Positions 1-7,097 are shown, counted from the first letter of the stretch. The stretch is 23,179 bases of DNA from an uncultured Flavobacterium sp. (GCA_934636265.1 CAKUAD010000020.1:1-23179), one strand, 5' to 3'. The notes: generated by a model from the sequence alone, not told the origin. A program made the numbers and translations.

Positions 1-471
1 GCTTAGCTGTTTGCGACGCAGCGCCGCATCATAGCGCTGTTTTTCCAGATCAGTCTGAGGGATCAGCTCCGGAACTTCAACCGGACGTCCAGTGTCATCT
101 ACCGCGACAAAAGTATAAATCGCTTCATTGGCCTTGGTCCGTTGGCCTGATTCGCGATCCTCAATCCAAACGTCCAGAAAGATTTCCATCGAACTTTTAA
201 ATGCCCGCGAAACCTTGGCCTCGACCGTAACGACACTTCCCAGCGGAATGGCACGGTTAAACGCCACGTGGTTTACCGATGCCGTCACCGTAATCCTTCG
301 GCAGTGACGACGCGCTGCAATGCTGGCGGCGCGGTCCATTCGGGCCAGGAGTTCTCCGCCAAAGAGGTTGTTGAGCGGATTGGTTTCACTGGGAAGTACC
401 AAATCGGTGAGTATGGTAAGAGAGTCGGCGGGATGTCTTGGTTGCATACGTAAATTTTTGGCAAAGGACAT
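1..471 (-). CDS. Acyl-CoA thioesterase, hotdog fold (partial, 3' end outside window)
   Basis: Hydrolyses acyl-CoA thioesters in the cytoplasm (YciA/BACH-like hotdog family; substrate range not readable from sequence). The frame is open from ATG at 471 to base 1, giving 157 codons with no stop, so the C-terminus lies beyond the edge; family members are about 160-175 residues. Visible family segments are LPSETNPLNNLFGGELLARMD (split here as LPSETNP, LNNLFGG, ELLARMD), which contains the helix and catalytic-type Asn/Gly/Asp region, then VTASVNHVAF, SVVTVEAKV and NEAIYTFVAVD. The ATG at 471 directly follows the T-run of a hairpin terminator, so the second in-frame ATG at 447 (MQPRHPADSL) is a serious alternative start. 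It is downstream of, and codirectional with, the SPOR protein gene. Confidence 0.88.
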   Translation of the reverse strand, partial: MSFAKNLRMQPRHPADSLTILTDLVLPSETNPLNNLFGGELLARMDRAASIAARRHCRRITVTASVNHVAFNRAIPLGSVVTVEAKVSRAFKSSMEIFLDVWIEDRESGQRTKANEAIYTFVAVDDTGRPVEVPELIPQTDLEKQRYDAALRRKQLS

Positions 472-493
472 AAAAAAATCCCGTTTTCGGGAT
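472..493 (-). terminator. Rho-independent terminator of the SPOR protein gene
   Basis: Read on the minus strand, stem ATCCCG, loop AAAA, stem CGGGAT, followed by six T. It starts 5 bases after the TGA of the SPOR gene (499-501). The T-run ends exactly at the ATG (471) proposed for the next gene. Confidence 0.75.
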
Positions 494-498
494 GATTC

Positions 499-1434
499 TC
501 ACAATTCCTTAACAAGTAACCAAGCGTCGGGATTGTGTTGTTTCTTAATACCTGATAACGCTTTCCAGGCGTCACCGTAAGTGGCATAACTTCCGTACAA
601 TACCGGATGCAGGCCAAATCGGTTTGGCGGAAGCCTGCGCGGTTCGTATCCAAGTCTGATCAGTTCGTCAAATGCATTTTGCGCATTGGCTTCAATACGG
701 AAAGCTCCGGCCACAACGTGATAGGGTTTTGGCGCATCATCCTTTACTGTAAAAGTAACCGCCGGAACAGGCGAATCAATAACAAAAGTAGCTTGCTGGA
801 TTTTCTCCTGTACTTTTTGCTGTACCGATTGCTCTACCAGCAGATTTTGTTCTTTGATGCGATCCTGGTAAACCTTGAACCCGATGCTTCCCGCGGCGGC
901 AAGAGCCAAGACGGAAATCGCCGTGTATCGCAGCCACGAAAACCGGTTTGTACCTTCGTTGATTGGAATCGCCGGTGATTCTATAACTGGTTCCGGTTCC
1001 GGTTGTGCAACTTCGCGCTTGATAGCAGGCGAGACAAATGAGTTCAGCCCAAACGCCTCCATGAGGAAGTTGTTTTGTTCGTAAGGTGTAAAAACGATGT
1101 TGCGCTCACTGTTAAGTGCAAGCTCGCCAATGTTTTTAAGGGTAAACTTTTGGTTGATGTCCAGAATTTCACGCCAAATTGATACTTCGCTTTGGATAGC
1201 CTCGACGGCCACCTCGTACGGAATCTTTTCAGTCCGTGAAATGTGCTGGGCCAGCAAGCCGTCGTTATGCTTGAGATACCCGTTAAACGAAACCAGTTTC
1301 CGGGGCGGATAGAACGCATTTGACGCCTTGTGAAGGTGTGCTGGCACGGTCTCGGTTAAAAAAGCTCCGAACCCCGGGACCGTAACACACTGGTAACGAT
1401 ACAGAAGTTGCGAAATGTGGTATTCAATCTTCAT
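499..1434 (-). CDS. HU-CCDC81 and SPOR domain protein
   Basis: Probable inner-membrane protein of the Bacteroidota cell envelope; SPOR domains bind denuded peptidoglycan, often at division sites. From the ATG at 1434 it has 311 residues. Residues 1-135 match the prokaryotic CCDC81-type HU domain (MKIEYHISQLLYRY, VPGFGAFL, FTLKNIGEL). Residues about 167-187 form one transmembrane helix, residues 190-215 are Gln/Lys/Glu-rich and probably coiled, and residues 236-311 are the SPOR domain (PYHVVAGAFR, LGYEPRRL, YGSYATYGDAW). The frame stays open to a start at 1482, but the 1434 start gives the conserved N-terminus and sits 5 bases after a -7 element. The HU part faces the cytoplasm and could bind DNA; that is inferred from the fold only. 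Divergent from dprA. Confidence 0.85.
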   Translation of the reverse strand: MKIEYHISQLLYRYQCVTVPGFGAFLTETVPAHLHKASNAFYPPRKLVSFNGYLKHNDGLLAQHISRTEKIPYEVAVEAIQSEVSIWREILDINQKFTLKNIGELALNSERNIVFTPYEQNNFLMEAFGLNSFVSPAIKREVAQPEPEPVIESPAIPINEGTNRFSWLRYTAISVLALAAAGSIGFKVYQDRIKEQNLLVEQSVQQKVQEKIQQATFVIDSPVPAVTFTVKDDAPKPYHVVAGAFRIEANAQNAFDELIRLGYEPRRLPPNRFGLHPVLYGSYATYGDAWKALSGIKKQHNPDAWLLVKEL

Positions 1435-1439
1435 GTAAA

Positions 1440-1470
1440 CAAAGTTATGCATTGCAAAAGGCTGGCAAAA
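1440..1470 (-). promoter_or_regulatory. Promoter of the SPOR protein gene
   Basis: On the minus strand TAACTTTG (1447-1440) fits the Bacteroidota -7 consensus TAnnTTTG. A TTTTG run (1470-1466) lies 18 bases upstream, as expected for the -33 element. Only 5 bases separate the -7 element from the ATG at 1434, so the transcript would be leaderless or nearly so. Confidence 0.55.
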
Positions 1471-1534
1471 AATTATCAACAAATTTTATCAACAATCCCC
1501 GCAACTTTCCTATTTTTAAGTTTCAAATTTTGAT

Positions 1535-2626
1535 ATGCGCCATACAGATTTAACTCCACTCTTGGCACTGCTGTGTGCTGAAGGCGTGGGTGATACCACC
1601 GCCAAAAGACTGCTAGAAGCATTTGGGGATGCGTCCTCGGTTTTTAACGCGCCGGCCCGCCTTGTCGACGCTTGTGCCGGTTTTTTATTATCCGCCCGGT
1701 TAAAAAACCCGTTACTTTTTCAGAAAGCCCAAAAGGAAGCGACCTTTATCAGCCGAAAAAACCTCTCGGTTTGGGAATATCGCGATCCCGATTATCCGCA
1801 GCGGCTCAAACATTGTCCGGACGGCCCTGTTTTGTTATACGGATCAGGCGCAATTGACTTTTCCAATCCGCGTGTCATCAGCATTGTCGGAACCCGTCAG
1901 ATCACGTCGCACGGCATCGGCTTTTGCCAAGAACTCATAGCCGATCTGGCGCCGCTGCAACCCGTTATCGTTAGCGGACTGGCTTATGGTGCCGATATTA
2001 CCGCGCATCTGGCGGCGGTGGCCAACAACCTGCAGACCATAGGCGTCGTGGCACACGGACTGGACCGATTGTATCCTGCAACCCATAAAAAGTATGTCTC
2101 AACAATATGCGAAAACGGCGGACTGCTTACCGAGTTCATGAGTAAAACCGCGCCCATGCCGGAAAATTTTGTCCGCCGAAACCGGATTGTCGCGGGACTA
2201 TCCGAGGCAACCATCGTTATAGAATCAGCGGAAAAAGGAGGTTCGCTCATTACTGCGCAAATGGCGGCCAGCTACCACCGCGACGTGTTTGCCGTTCCCG
2301 GTCGTCCTCAGGACAAGCTCAGCCACGGGTGCCTTTCATTGATCAAATCCCAGCAGGCGTATATGCTCACCTCGGCGGCTGATCTGGTCTATCTTTTAAA
2401 TTGGGAAGTTTCCCGCTCCAAACCGGTGCAAAAGCAATTATTCGTTTCGCTTGAACCTCTTGAACAACAGGTTTATGACTACCTTTTAAAGCAAGGCCGG
2501 CAATTGCTGGATCTTATTGCAGTCGATTGTCAATTGCCTGTTTCGAGGCTTTCGTCAACCTTGCTCTCTATGGAACTCAAGGGCGTGATAAGGCCGCTGC
2601 CGGGCAAGTGGTTTGAAGCGGTTTAA
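1535..2626 (+). CDS. dprA: DNA-processing protein DprA
   Basis: Loads RecA on incoming single-stranded DNA and protects it during natural transformation. The 363 residues show the full plan: N-terminal helix-hairpin-helix region (residues 8-60, CAEGVGDTTAKRLLEAFG), Rossmann-like DprA domain (about 75-285) with SIVGTRQITSHG at 116-127, SGLAYGADITAH at 147-158, VVAHGLDRLYPATH at 171-184, the basic RRNRIVAGLS segment at 214-223 and EKGGSLITAQMA at 233-244, and a C-terminal winged-helix region (about 300-363). The last bases overlap the stop of trpS on the other strand. The nearby presence of recA (7098-8102) is functionally apt but not an operon. Confidence 0.95.
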   Translation: MRHTDLTPLLALLCAEGVGDTTAKRLLEAFGDASSVFNAPARLVDACAGFLLSARLKNPLLFQKAQKEATFISRKNLSVWEYRDPDYPQRLKHCPDGPVLLYGSGAIDFSNPRVISIVGTRQITSHGIGFCQELIADLAPLQPVIVSGLAYGADITAHLAAVANNLQTIGVVAHGLDRLYPATHKKYVSTICENGGLLTEFMSKTAPMPENFVRRNRIVAGLSEATIVIESAEKGGSLITAQMAASYHRDVFAVPGRPQDKLSHGCLSLIKSQQAYMLTSAADLVYLLNWEVSRSKPVQKQLFVSLEPLEQQVYDYLLKQGRQLLDLIAVDCQLPVSRLSSTLLSMELKGVIRPLPGKWFEAV

Positions 2627-3600
2627 CGATAACCCAACTTGTGGCGTACGCGCGCTAAAACCTCGTCGGCAATGCGGGAGGCCTTTTCAGCGCCTTTCAG
2701 CAATGCGGTTTCAACTTCTTCCGGATGCGCCATGTAGTGATTGTAGCGTTCGCGCTCAGTCTTGAACTTTTCCAGCATCAACTCATAAAGTGCCGTTTTG
2801 GCGTGGCCATAGCCGTAATCGCGGTTGGCGTTGGCGTAGTTGATCCGCATTTGCATTTGCTGCTCGGGTGTGGCCAAAAGACGGTAAAGCCCGAATATTT
2901 TGCACGTGTCCGGATCTTTGGGTTCTTCAAGTGGCGTCGAGTCGGTTTCGATGCTCATGATTTGTTTGCGAAGCGCCTTGTCGTCTACAAAAATGTTGAT
3001 GATGTTCCCGCGCGATTTGCTCATTTTTTGGCCGTCGGTTCCCGGAACGTACATGGTGTTCTCGGCCACTTTCGCTTCAGGCAATACAAAGGTTTCGCCC
3101 ATTTGATGGTTAAAACGAGCCGCAACGTCACGGGTAATCTCAATATGTTGCAACTGATCTTTCCCCACCGGGACAACCTCGGCATCATACAAAAGAATGT
3201 CGGCGGCCATCAGCATCGGATAGGTAAAAAGTCCGGCGTTCACGTCTGATAGCCTGTCGGCCTTGTCCTTGAAGGAGTGCGCGAGTGTCAGGCGTTGGAA
3301 CGGAAAAAAACAGCTAAGATACCAAGTGAGTTCAGTTGTTTGCGGAACATCTGACTGGCGGTAAAAAATCACCTTGTCGGTATCCAGACCAAAACTCAAC
3401 CAGGTGGCAGCCGTGCTCAACGTATTTTGACGCATCGTATTTGCGTCCTTGATCTGAGTAGACGAGTGCAAGTCAGCGATAAACAAAAACGACTGGTTAT
3501 CAGGGTTTTTTGACATCTCGATCGCTGGGATGATGGCGCCCAAAAGGTTGCCCAGGTGCGGCGTTCCGGTACTTTGAATTCCGGTGAGGATCTTGGTCAT
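2623..3600 (-). CDS. trpS: Tryptophanyl-tRNA synthetase
   Basis: Class I aminoacyl-tRNA synthetase that charges tRNA-Trp in the cytoplasm. At 325 residues it is of the usual compact bacterial length. The HIGH-type signature is TPHLGN (residues 13-18) after GIQSTG, and the KMSKS loop is intact at 192-196 (GTDGQKMSKSRGN). The tryptophan pocket region VPVGKDQLQHIEITRD (143-158) is also recognisable. Its TAA stop (2625-2623) lies inside the TTAA that also contains the dprA stop. A TAAATTTG element lies 19 bases upstream of the ATG. Confidence 0.96.
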   Translation of the reverse strand: MTKILTGIQSTGTPHLGNLLGAIIPAIEMSKNPDNQSFLFIADLHSSTQIKDANTMRQNTLSTAATWLSFGLDTDKVIFYRQSDVPQTTELTWYLSCFFPFQRLTLAHSFKDKADRLSDVNAGLFTYPMLMAADILLYDAEVVPVGKDQLQHIEITRDVAARFNHQMGETFVLPEAKVAENTMYVPGTDGQKMSKSRGNIINIFVDDKALRKQIMSIETDSTPLEEPKDPDTCKIFGLYRLLATPEQQMQMRINYANANRDYGYGHAKTALYELMLEKFKTERERYNHYMAHPEEVETALLKGAEKASRIADEVLARVRHKLGYR

Positions 3601-3619
3601 GTGTGAAATTTAAGCTTTG

Positions 3620-3627
3620 CAAATTTA
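3620..3627 (-). promoter_or_regulatory. -7 element of trpS
   Basis: TAAATTTG on the minus strand is an exact TAnnTTTG match, 19 bases before the trpS ATG (3600). No clear TTG -33 box at the usual distance was seen. Confidence 0.45.
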
Positions 3628-3650
3628 GGGGCTTTTACCCAAAATAGCAT

Positions 3651-3658
3651 TACTTTTG
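3651..3658 (+). promoter_or_regulatory. -7 element of the acyltransferase gene at 3664
   Basis: TACTTTTG is an exact TAnnTTTG match with only 5 bases to the ATG at 3664, implying a leaderless or almost leaderless transcript. No convincing -33 box. Confidence 0.5.
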
Positions 3659-3663
3659 GACCA

Positions 3664-4410
3664 ATGACACCGTTTAAATTTCTGTTTTGGATTTTGTGGA
3701 GGATGTGGTATTACATCCTGGTGACCGTACCCATAATTGTCCTGTTTCCGTTTTTATTGGTCTCAATACTGAGGGAGAAATGGTATCCTTACTTTTTTGT
3801 CTTGGCCCGCATTTGGGCACGTGTGATACTTTTCGGGATGGGATTTTGGGTTGTCCTTAAAAAAGATCAGGAGCCATATCCCGGCAAAAGTTATATGTTT
3901 ATTGCTAATCACACGTCTATGACCGACATCATGTTGATGCTCGCCGTGGTGCGGAACCCGTTTGTGTTTGTTGGCAAAAAAGAACTGGCAAAACTCCCGT
4001 TGTTTGGGTTTTTTTACAAACGGACGTGTATTCTGGTCGACAGGACCAACTCCAAAAGCCGTATGGAAGTTTTTAAGCAGGCGCAAGACCGGCTCTCCCA
4101 GGGATTGAGCATTTGCATTTTTCCCGAGGGTGGCGTACCAGCCGAATCAATCGTATTGGACGATTTTAAGGATGGTGCGTTCCGATTGGCCATCGAGCAT
4201 CAGATCCCAGTGGTTCCAATCACCTTTGCCGACAACAAACGACGATTTTCTTATACGTTTTTTAGCGGAAGCCCTGGCCCCATGCGCGTGAGGATTCATG
4301 AGTTTTTGCCAACTGAGGGTTTGTCGCTGCAAAGCAAAGGCGACCTGAAGAACCTTAAGGCCCAAGCCTGGATGGTTATCTGGAAGCAACTGCAAAAGTT
4401 CAATCCATAA
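3664..4410 (+). CDS. 1-acyl-sn-glycerol-3-phosphate acyltransferase family protein (PlsC-like)
   Basis: Membrane-bound lysophospholipid acyltransferase family enzyme, expected to transfer an acyl chain to lysophosphatidate or a related acceptor. The 248 residues start with a hydrophobic segment (about 6-35). The catalytic block I is NHTSMTD (residues 82-88) with the His-x4-Asp pair intact, and ILVDRTNS (123-130) is block II. Block III is FPEGGVP (153-159), so the FPEG core is present but the usual Thr-Arg that follows is replaced. The C-terminal part VVPITFADN is block IV-like. A second paralogue with a canonical FPEGTRS lies at 9313, so the two may differ in acceptor. Monocistronic by layout; convergent with the sigma operon, whose terminator overlaps its stop codon. 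Confidence 0.88.
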   Translation: MTPFKFLFWILWRMWYYILVTVPIIVLFPFLLVSILREKWYPYFFVLARIWARVILFGMGFWVVLKKDQEPYPGKSYMFIANHTSMTDIMLMLAVVRNPFVFVGKKELAKLPLFGFFYKRTCILVDRTNSKSRMEVFKQAQDRLSQGLSICIFPEGGVPAESIVLDDFKDGAFRLAIEHQIPVVPITFADNKRRFSYTFFSGSPGPMRVRIHEFLPTEGLSLQSKGDLKNLKAQAWMVIWKQLQKFNP

Positions 4411-4439
4411 AAAAAGCGTCATCGAAATCCGATAACGCT
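4409..4439 (-). terminator. Rho-independent terminator of the sigma/anti-sigma operon
   Basis: On the minus strand the arms AGCGTTATCG and CGATGACGCT pair fully if one G-U wobble is allowed, with a 5-base loop, and are followed by seven T (4415-4409). On the plus strand the same wobble becomes a C-A mismatch and no T-run follows the stem, so it is built for the minus-strand operon. The T-run covers the last two bases of the TAA of the convergent acyltransferase gene. Confidence 0.75.
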
Positions 4440-4494
4440 CTTCTTGCTGACAGCCTCGGCCGGCAGCACCATTGATTAACCTAACTTAACTATT

Positions 4495-6048
4495 TTAAAA
4501 TCGGTAACTTACGCCCGTATACAATCCAAAAAAGTACGGTTTAAAGTTACCAGAGTTATCACTGAAAGTATTAATCTGATACTTGAACATCGGATTAAAA
4601 TTAGCTTCAAAGGCTTTCAGGAACCGGTAACTGAAACCAATCCCAAGGTTTGTGCTAAAGTGCAAATCGTTGAGGTTTTCGGCCTCGCCGATGGTCATGT
4701 TCATATTTTCAGATTCAAGCGAAATCCTGTTTTCATTCAGGAACAAGCTGCTGAATCCCCCAATGAGGTTGATTCCAAACTGTCGATCGATCAGTTTGTA
4801 AGACATTTCAACCGGCACTTCAATGTACGATGTGCGTTGGTTGAGCACGCCCTCAAAGGTTCGTTTACCCATCGAACGCGCGGCCAGCGTCATCGGCCCG
4901 GTGTTGGGTTCAATCTGGATGATCGAGCCCTGGGCATTGGTCTTGATGTTGGCCAGCGGCGTTGCGTCGGGTGTTTGATAGAACATCAAATCATTGGTGC
5001 TGTATTCCAGCGCCACCGAGTTGACGCCCGACCTTACCGAAAGACGTTTGCTAATGGCATATTGTGCACCTACACCATAGGAAACCGACGGCTTGTAGGT
5101 CTTGTTATTCGATTCAAAACGGGAATCGACCGGCGACCCGTTTGAAGCGGAACTAAAATAAATAGGGGCAACGGATGAGGTAACTTGCCACCTATTTATT
5201 TTTTGTCCATCTGCGGTAACTTTGTTTTCTTTTTCATGTAACAATTCTTCCAGCGCATTGGGTTCAACCGTAGCAATAGCAGTTGAATCCGGTTGGGGTT
5301 CTGCCGTTGGAGCCTGAACTACCGCAAGTTCAGTGGCAGGGTTTATTGTGAGTGGTTTTTGGGCCGATGGGTCACTAGTGTTTTTCAGCTCTTTCCGGTT
5401 ACCTGATTGGGTTTCGCGGTTTGCAATGGCATCGGGTGTGGTTTCCTTTTTATCTGATGGTGCATCGGTTTGGGCCACGGCCGATCTCTCGTTAGTTGAA
5501 ACTGATTCACCGCGAACTCCTGATGCATTCAGGATTGACGCACCCGGAACACCTGATTCATTGCGACCCTCCGATTCATTGCGAACACGTGATGCTACGC
5601 GAGTTTCAGATCCTTTTGAACTCCTTCCGCGGTGGGCTTCGGTTTGAACCAGTTGGCTTCCGGAAACAGGTTTCATCTGATTGCCGGGTTTTTCATTTTT
5701 CGGTTCGCTCGAAACACCCTCTGTTGACTCAGAAGCCTCGCTGGATTGATTCTCTACCGCTACTGCATCAGGATTTGTGAATGTTGAATCCTGCTCAGGT
5801 TTCGGATTTTGCTCCACTACCGCGTCAGGAACTTTCACTGATCCCGTGTCCAAGGTCTGCCAAATGACCAGTCCAAGGACAAGCAGTGCGGCCACACCTG
5901 ACACCTGATACCAGAACGGAATAATGCGTCGCTTTTTCTTTTGGCGCAGTTTAGCCTCAAGGTCAGACCACACCTGCTCAGGCGGCATTTCCTCAAAATC
6001 CCGGAATTTCTCCTGGAACAATCGGTCTAACTTCTTTTTTTCCATCAT
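4495..6048 (-). CDS. Anti-sigma-like protein fused to an outer-membrane beta-barrel (Dma-type architecture)
   Basis: Probable regulator of the ECF sigma factor encoded just upstream. Order of parts in 517 residues: a charged cytoplasmic head (1-42) with the segment MPPEQVWSDLEAKL, one transmembrane helix (about 46-64), a long Pro/Ser/Asn/Glu-rich linker (about 65-285) with little predicted structure, and a C-terminal region (about 287-517) of alternating strands ending in GLYTGVSYRF, the terminal Phe typical of outer-membrane barrels. There is no signal peptide other than the helix. One chain would therefore cross both membranes, as described for the dual membrane-spanning anti-sigma factors (Dma) of Bacteroides thetaiotaomicron. 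Its ATG overlaps the TGA of the sigma gene (ATGA), which suggests coupled translation. Sigma binding itself is inferred from position and layout. A second ATG follows at 6045. Confidence 0.8.
   Translation of the reverse strand: MMEKKKLDRLFQEKFRDFEEMPPEQVWSDLEAKLRQKKKRRIIPFWYQVSGVAALLVLGLVIWQTLDTGSVKVPDAVVEQNPKPEQDSTFTNPDAVAVENQSSEASESTEGVSSEPKNEKPGNQMKPVSGSQLVQTEAHRGRSSKGSETRVASRVRNESEGRNESGVPGASILNASGVRGESVSTNERSAVAQTDAPSDKKETTPDAIANRETQSGNRKELKNTSDPSAQKPLTINPATELAVVQAPTAEPQPDSTAIATVEPNALEELLHEKENKVTADGQKINRWQVTSSVAPIYFSSASNGSPVDSRFESNNKTYKPSVSYGVGAQYAISKRLSVRSGVNSVALEYSTNDLMFYQTPDATPLANIKTNAQGSIIQIEPNTGPMTLAARSMGKRTFEGVLNQRTSYIEVPVEMSYKLIDRQFGINLIGGFSSLFLNENRISLESENMNMTIGEAENLNDLHFSTNLGIGFSYRFLKAFEANFNPMFKYQINTFSDNSGNFKPYFFGLYTGVSYRF
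5555..5584 (-). repeat. 18-base imperfect repeat inside the linker of the anti-sigma-like protein
   Basis: GATTCATTGCGA (plus strand) occurs at 5555-5566 and 5573-5584, a period of 18 bases. On the coding strand it gives the peptide repeat RNESEG/RNESGV, with weaker copies on both sides (ASGVRGES, SRVRNES). It lies in the disordered periplasmic linker, so its copy number probably changes only linker length. Confidence 0.55.
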
Positions 6049-6584
6049 ATCGACGCTCGTTTAGAGGAGCCGTTTTCAATTTTTTCCTTTAAAATCATCC
6101 GGGCGCGTGCCAAATTTGACTTGCTGGTTCCGGTGCTTATGCTCAACATTTCCGCAATTTCATTGTGCGAATAGCCGTCAATCACATATAGTGTAAACAC
6201 TAATCGGTAACGGTCCGGCAGCGCTTGTATCAGTCCCATCAGATACTCCATTGAAACGGAGTCGTCCTCGATCTCTACTTCAACTTCCGTATCGGCGTAT
6301 TTGTCAACCGAAAGTTCGACAAAACTGACGTTTCGGTACTGTTGCAACACGGTATTGACCATGATCCGGCGCATCCAGCCTTCAAAAGATCCGGTGTTGT
6401 TGTACTGCCCGATTTTGTTAAAGATCGTCAGGAACCCGTCCTGTAAATGGTCTTCGGCCTCAGCACGATTGCGTGCGTACTTCAAACACACCGCAAACAA
6501 CTTGGAGGCGTACAACCTGTATAATTGTTCTTGGGCTTTGAGGTCATTTTGTTTGCAATCGTTAATGAGTTGTTCCAAACCCAA
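6045..6584 (-). CDS. RNA polymerase sigma factor, ECF subfamily
   Basis: Directs RNA polymerase to a stress or envelope regulon. About 179 residues with sigma region 2 (EQLYRLYASKLFAVCLKY, EAEDHLQDGFLTIFNKI, SFEGWMRRIMVNTVLQQYR) and region 4 (LIQALPDRYRLVFTLYVIDG then YSHNEIAEMLSISTGTSKSNLARAR, the helix-turn-helix). No ATG exists between the upstream in-frame TAA (6593-6591) and the first conserved residues: the possible starts are TTG at 6584 or TTG at 6578 (then EQLINDCKQND), so a weak start codon is used. It lies 18 bases after the lipoprotein gene and overlaps the anti-sigma-like gene by 4 bases. Regulon unknown. Confidence 0.92.
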   Translation of the reverse strand: MGLEQLINDCKQNDLKAQEQLYRLYASKLFAVCLKYARNRAEAEDHLQDGFLTIFNKIGQYNNTGSFEGWMRRIMVNTVLQQYRNVSFVELSVDKYADTEVEVEIEDDSVSMEYLMGLIQALPDRYRLVFTLYVIDGYSHNEIAEMLSISTGTSKSNLARARMILKEKIENGSSKRASI

Positions 6585-6602
6585 GACCAGTTATTTTTAA
6601 TG

Positions 6603-7004
6603 TTACGGCACCACAATCTCGTGTTCCAGGTACGTGTCGTGACCCTGATGCCTTCCGGACCAAAACTTAAACAGATAAGTCCCTGAAACCTTTGGCTTGA
6701 ACGGCAAAGGCATCTGGTAAACCGTGTCATCGGGCTGGCAATCGGGTTGTTGGTCAGGGCGGATAAACTGGACGGCCACCGTACGGGTAAACCCATCCTG
6801 CTTGTAGTAAATGCCGTCATAAATGTGGCAGTCACTTGGTCGCTTGTAGTTGATCTGAATAACCGATACGCTGTCAACCTTGTAACTGCCCGGCATTTCG
6901 ACGCTGTCAACGTACGACATAAAATACGCCGGACTGTTTCCCTCCTCGCTTGAGCACGAAACCAGAACTATCGCTAAGACAAAGAACAGTGCTATTTTTT
7001 TCAT
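6603..7004 (-). CDS. Small lipoprotein of the sigma-factor operon, function unknown
   Basis: 133 residues. Residues 1-16 are a lipoprotein signal peptide (MKKIALFFVLAIVLVS) with the lipid-anchor Cys at 17 in VSCSS. The mature part is small, contains two more Cys (in PSDCHIYD and QPDCQPDD) that could form a disulphide, and ends in a strand-rich segment (FKPKVSGTYLFKFW, YLEHEIVVP) that looks like an immunoglobulin-type sandwich; that fold is a guess. It is the first gene of a three-gene unit with the ECF sigma factor and the envelope-spanning anti-sigma-like protein, so it may be a sensor or target of that system. I do not recognise a named family. Confidence 0.75.
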   Translation of the reverse strand: MKKIALFFVLAIVLVSCSSEEGNSPAYFMSYVDSVEMPGSYKVDSVSVIQINYKRPSDCHIYDGIYYKQDGFTRTVAVQFIRPDQQPDCQPDDTVYQMPLPFKPKVSGTYLFKFWSGRHQGHDTYLEHEIVVP

Positions 7005-7063
7005 GTTACTTTAAATAGACAAGCCCTAGATGCAGGAATTAAAAAAGGGTTGCGTTGATTTTT

Positions 7064-7092
7064 AAAAAAAATACCCGGAAAAAATCCGGGCA
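7064..7092 (-). terminator. Rho-independent terminator of recA
   Basis: On the minus strand TGCCCGG, a 7-base loop, CCGGGTA (one G-U wobble), then eight T (7071-7064). It begins 6 bases after the TAG of recA and separates recA from the sigma operon on the same strand. Confidence 0.85.
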
Positions 7093-7097
7093 TTGAA

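Noticed and set aside
285..653. 122-codon minus-strand frame across the SPOR/thioesterase junction
   Set aside because: Overlaps two supported genes and the terminator between them; product has no recognisable feature.
2725..3249. 174-codon open frame on the plus strand opposite trpS
   Set aside because: It is antisense to an intact trpS with HIGH and KMSKS motifs; the product has no recognisable domain.
4440..4494. GC-rich partial palindrome (GCTGACAGCC / GGCCGGCAGC) after the sigma operon
   Set aside because: Imperfect pairing without a T-run; the strong terminator at 4409-4439 already explains termination.
4660..5145. 161-codon open frame opposite the barrel part of the anti-sigma-like gene
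   Set aside because: Antisense to a coding region with clear strand pattern; no domain seen.
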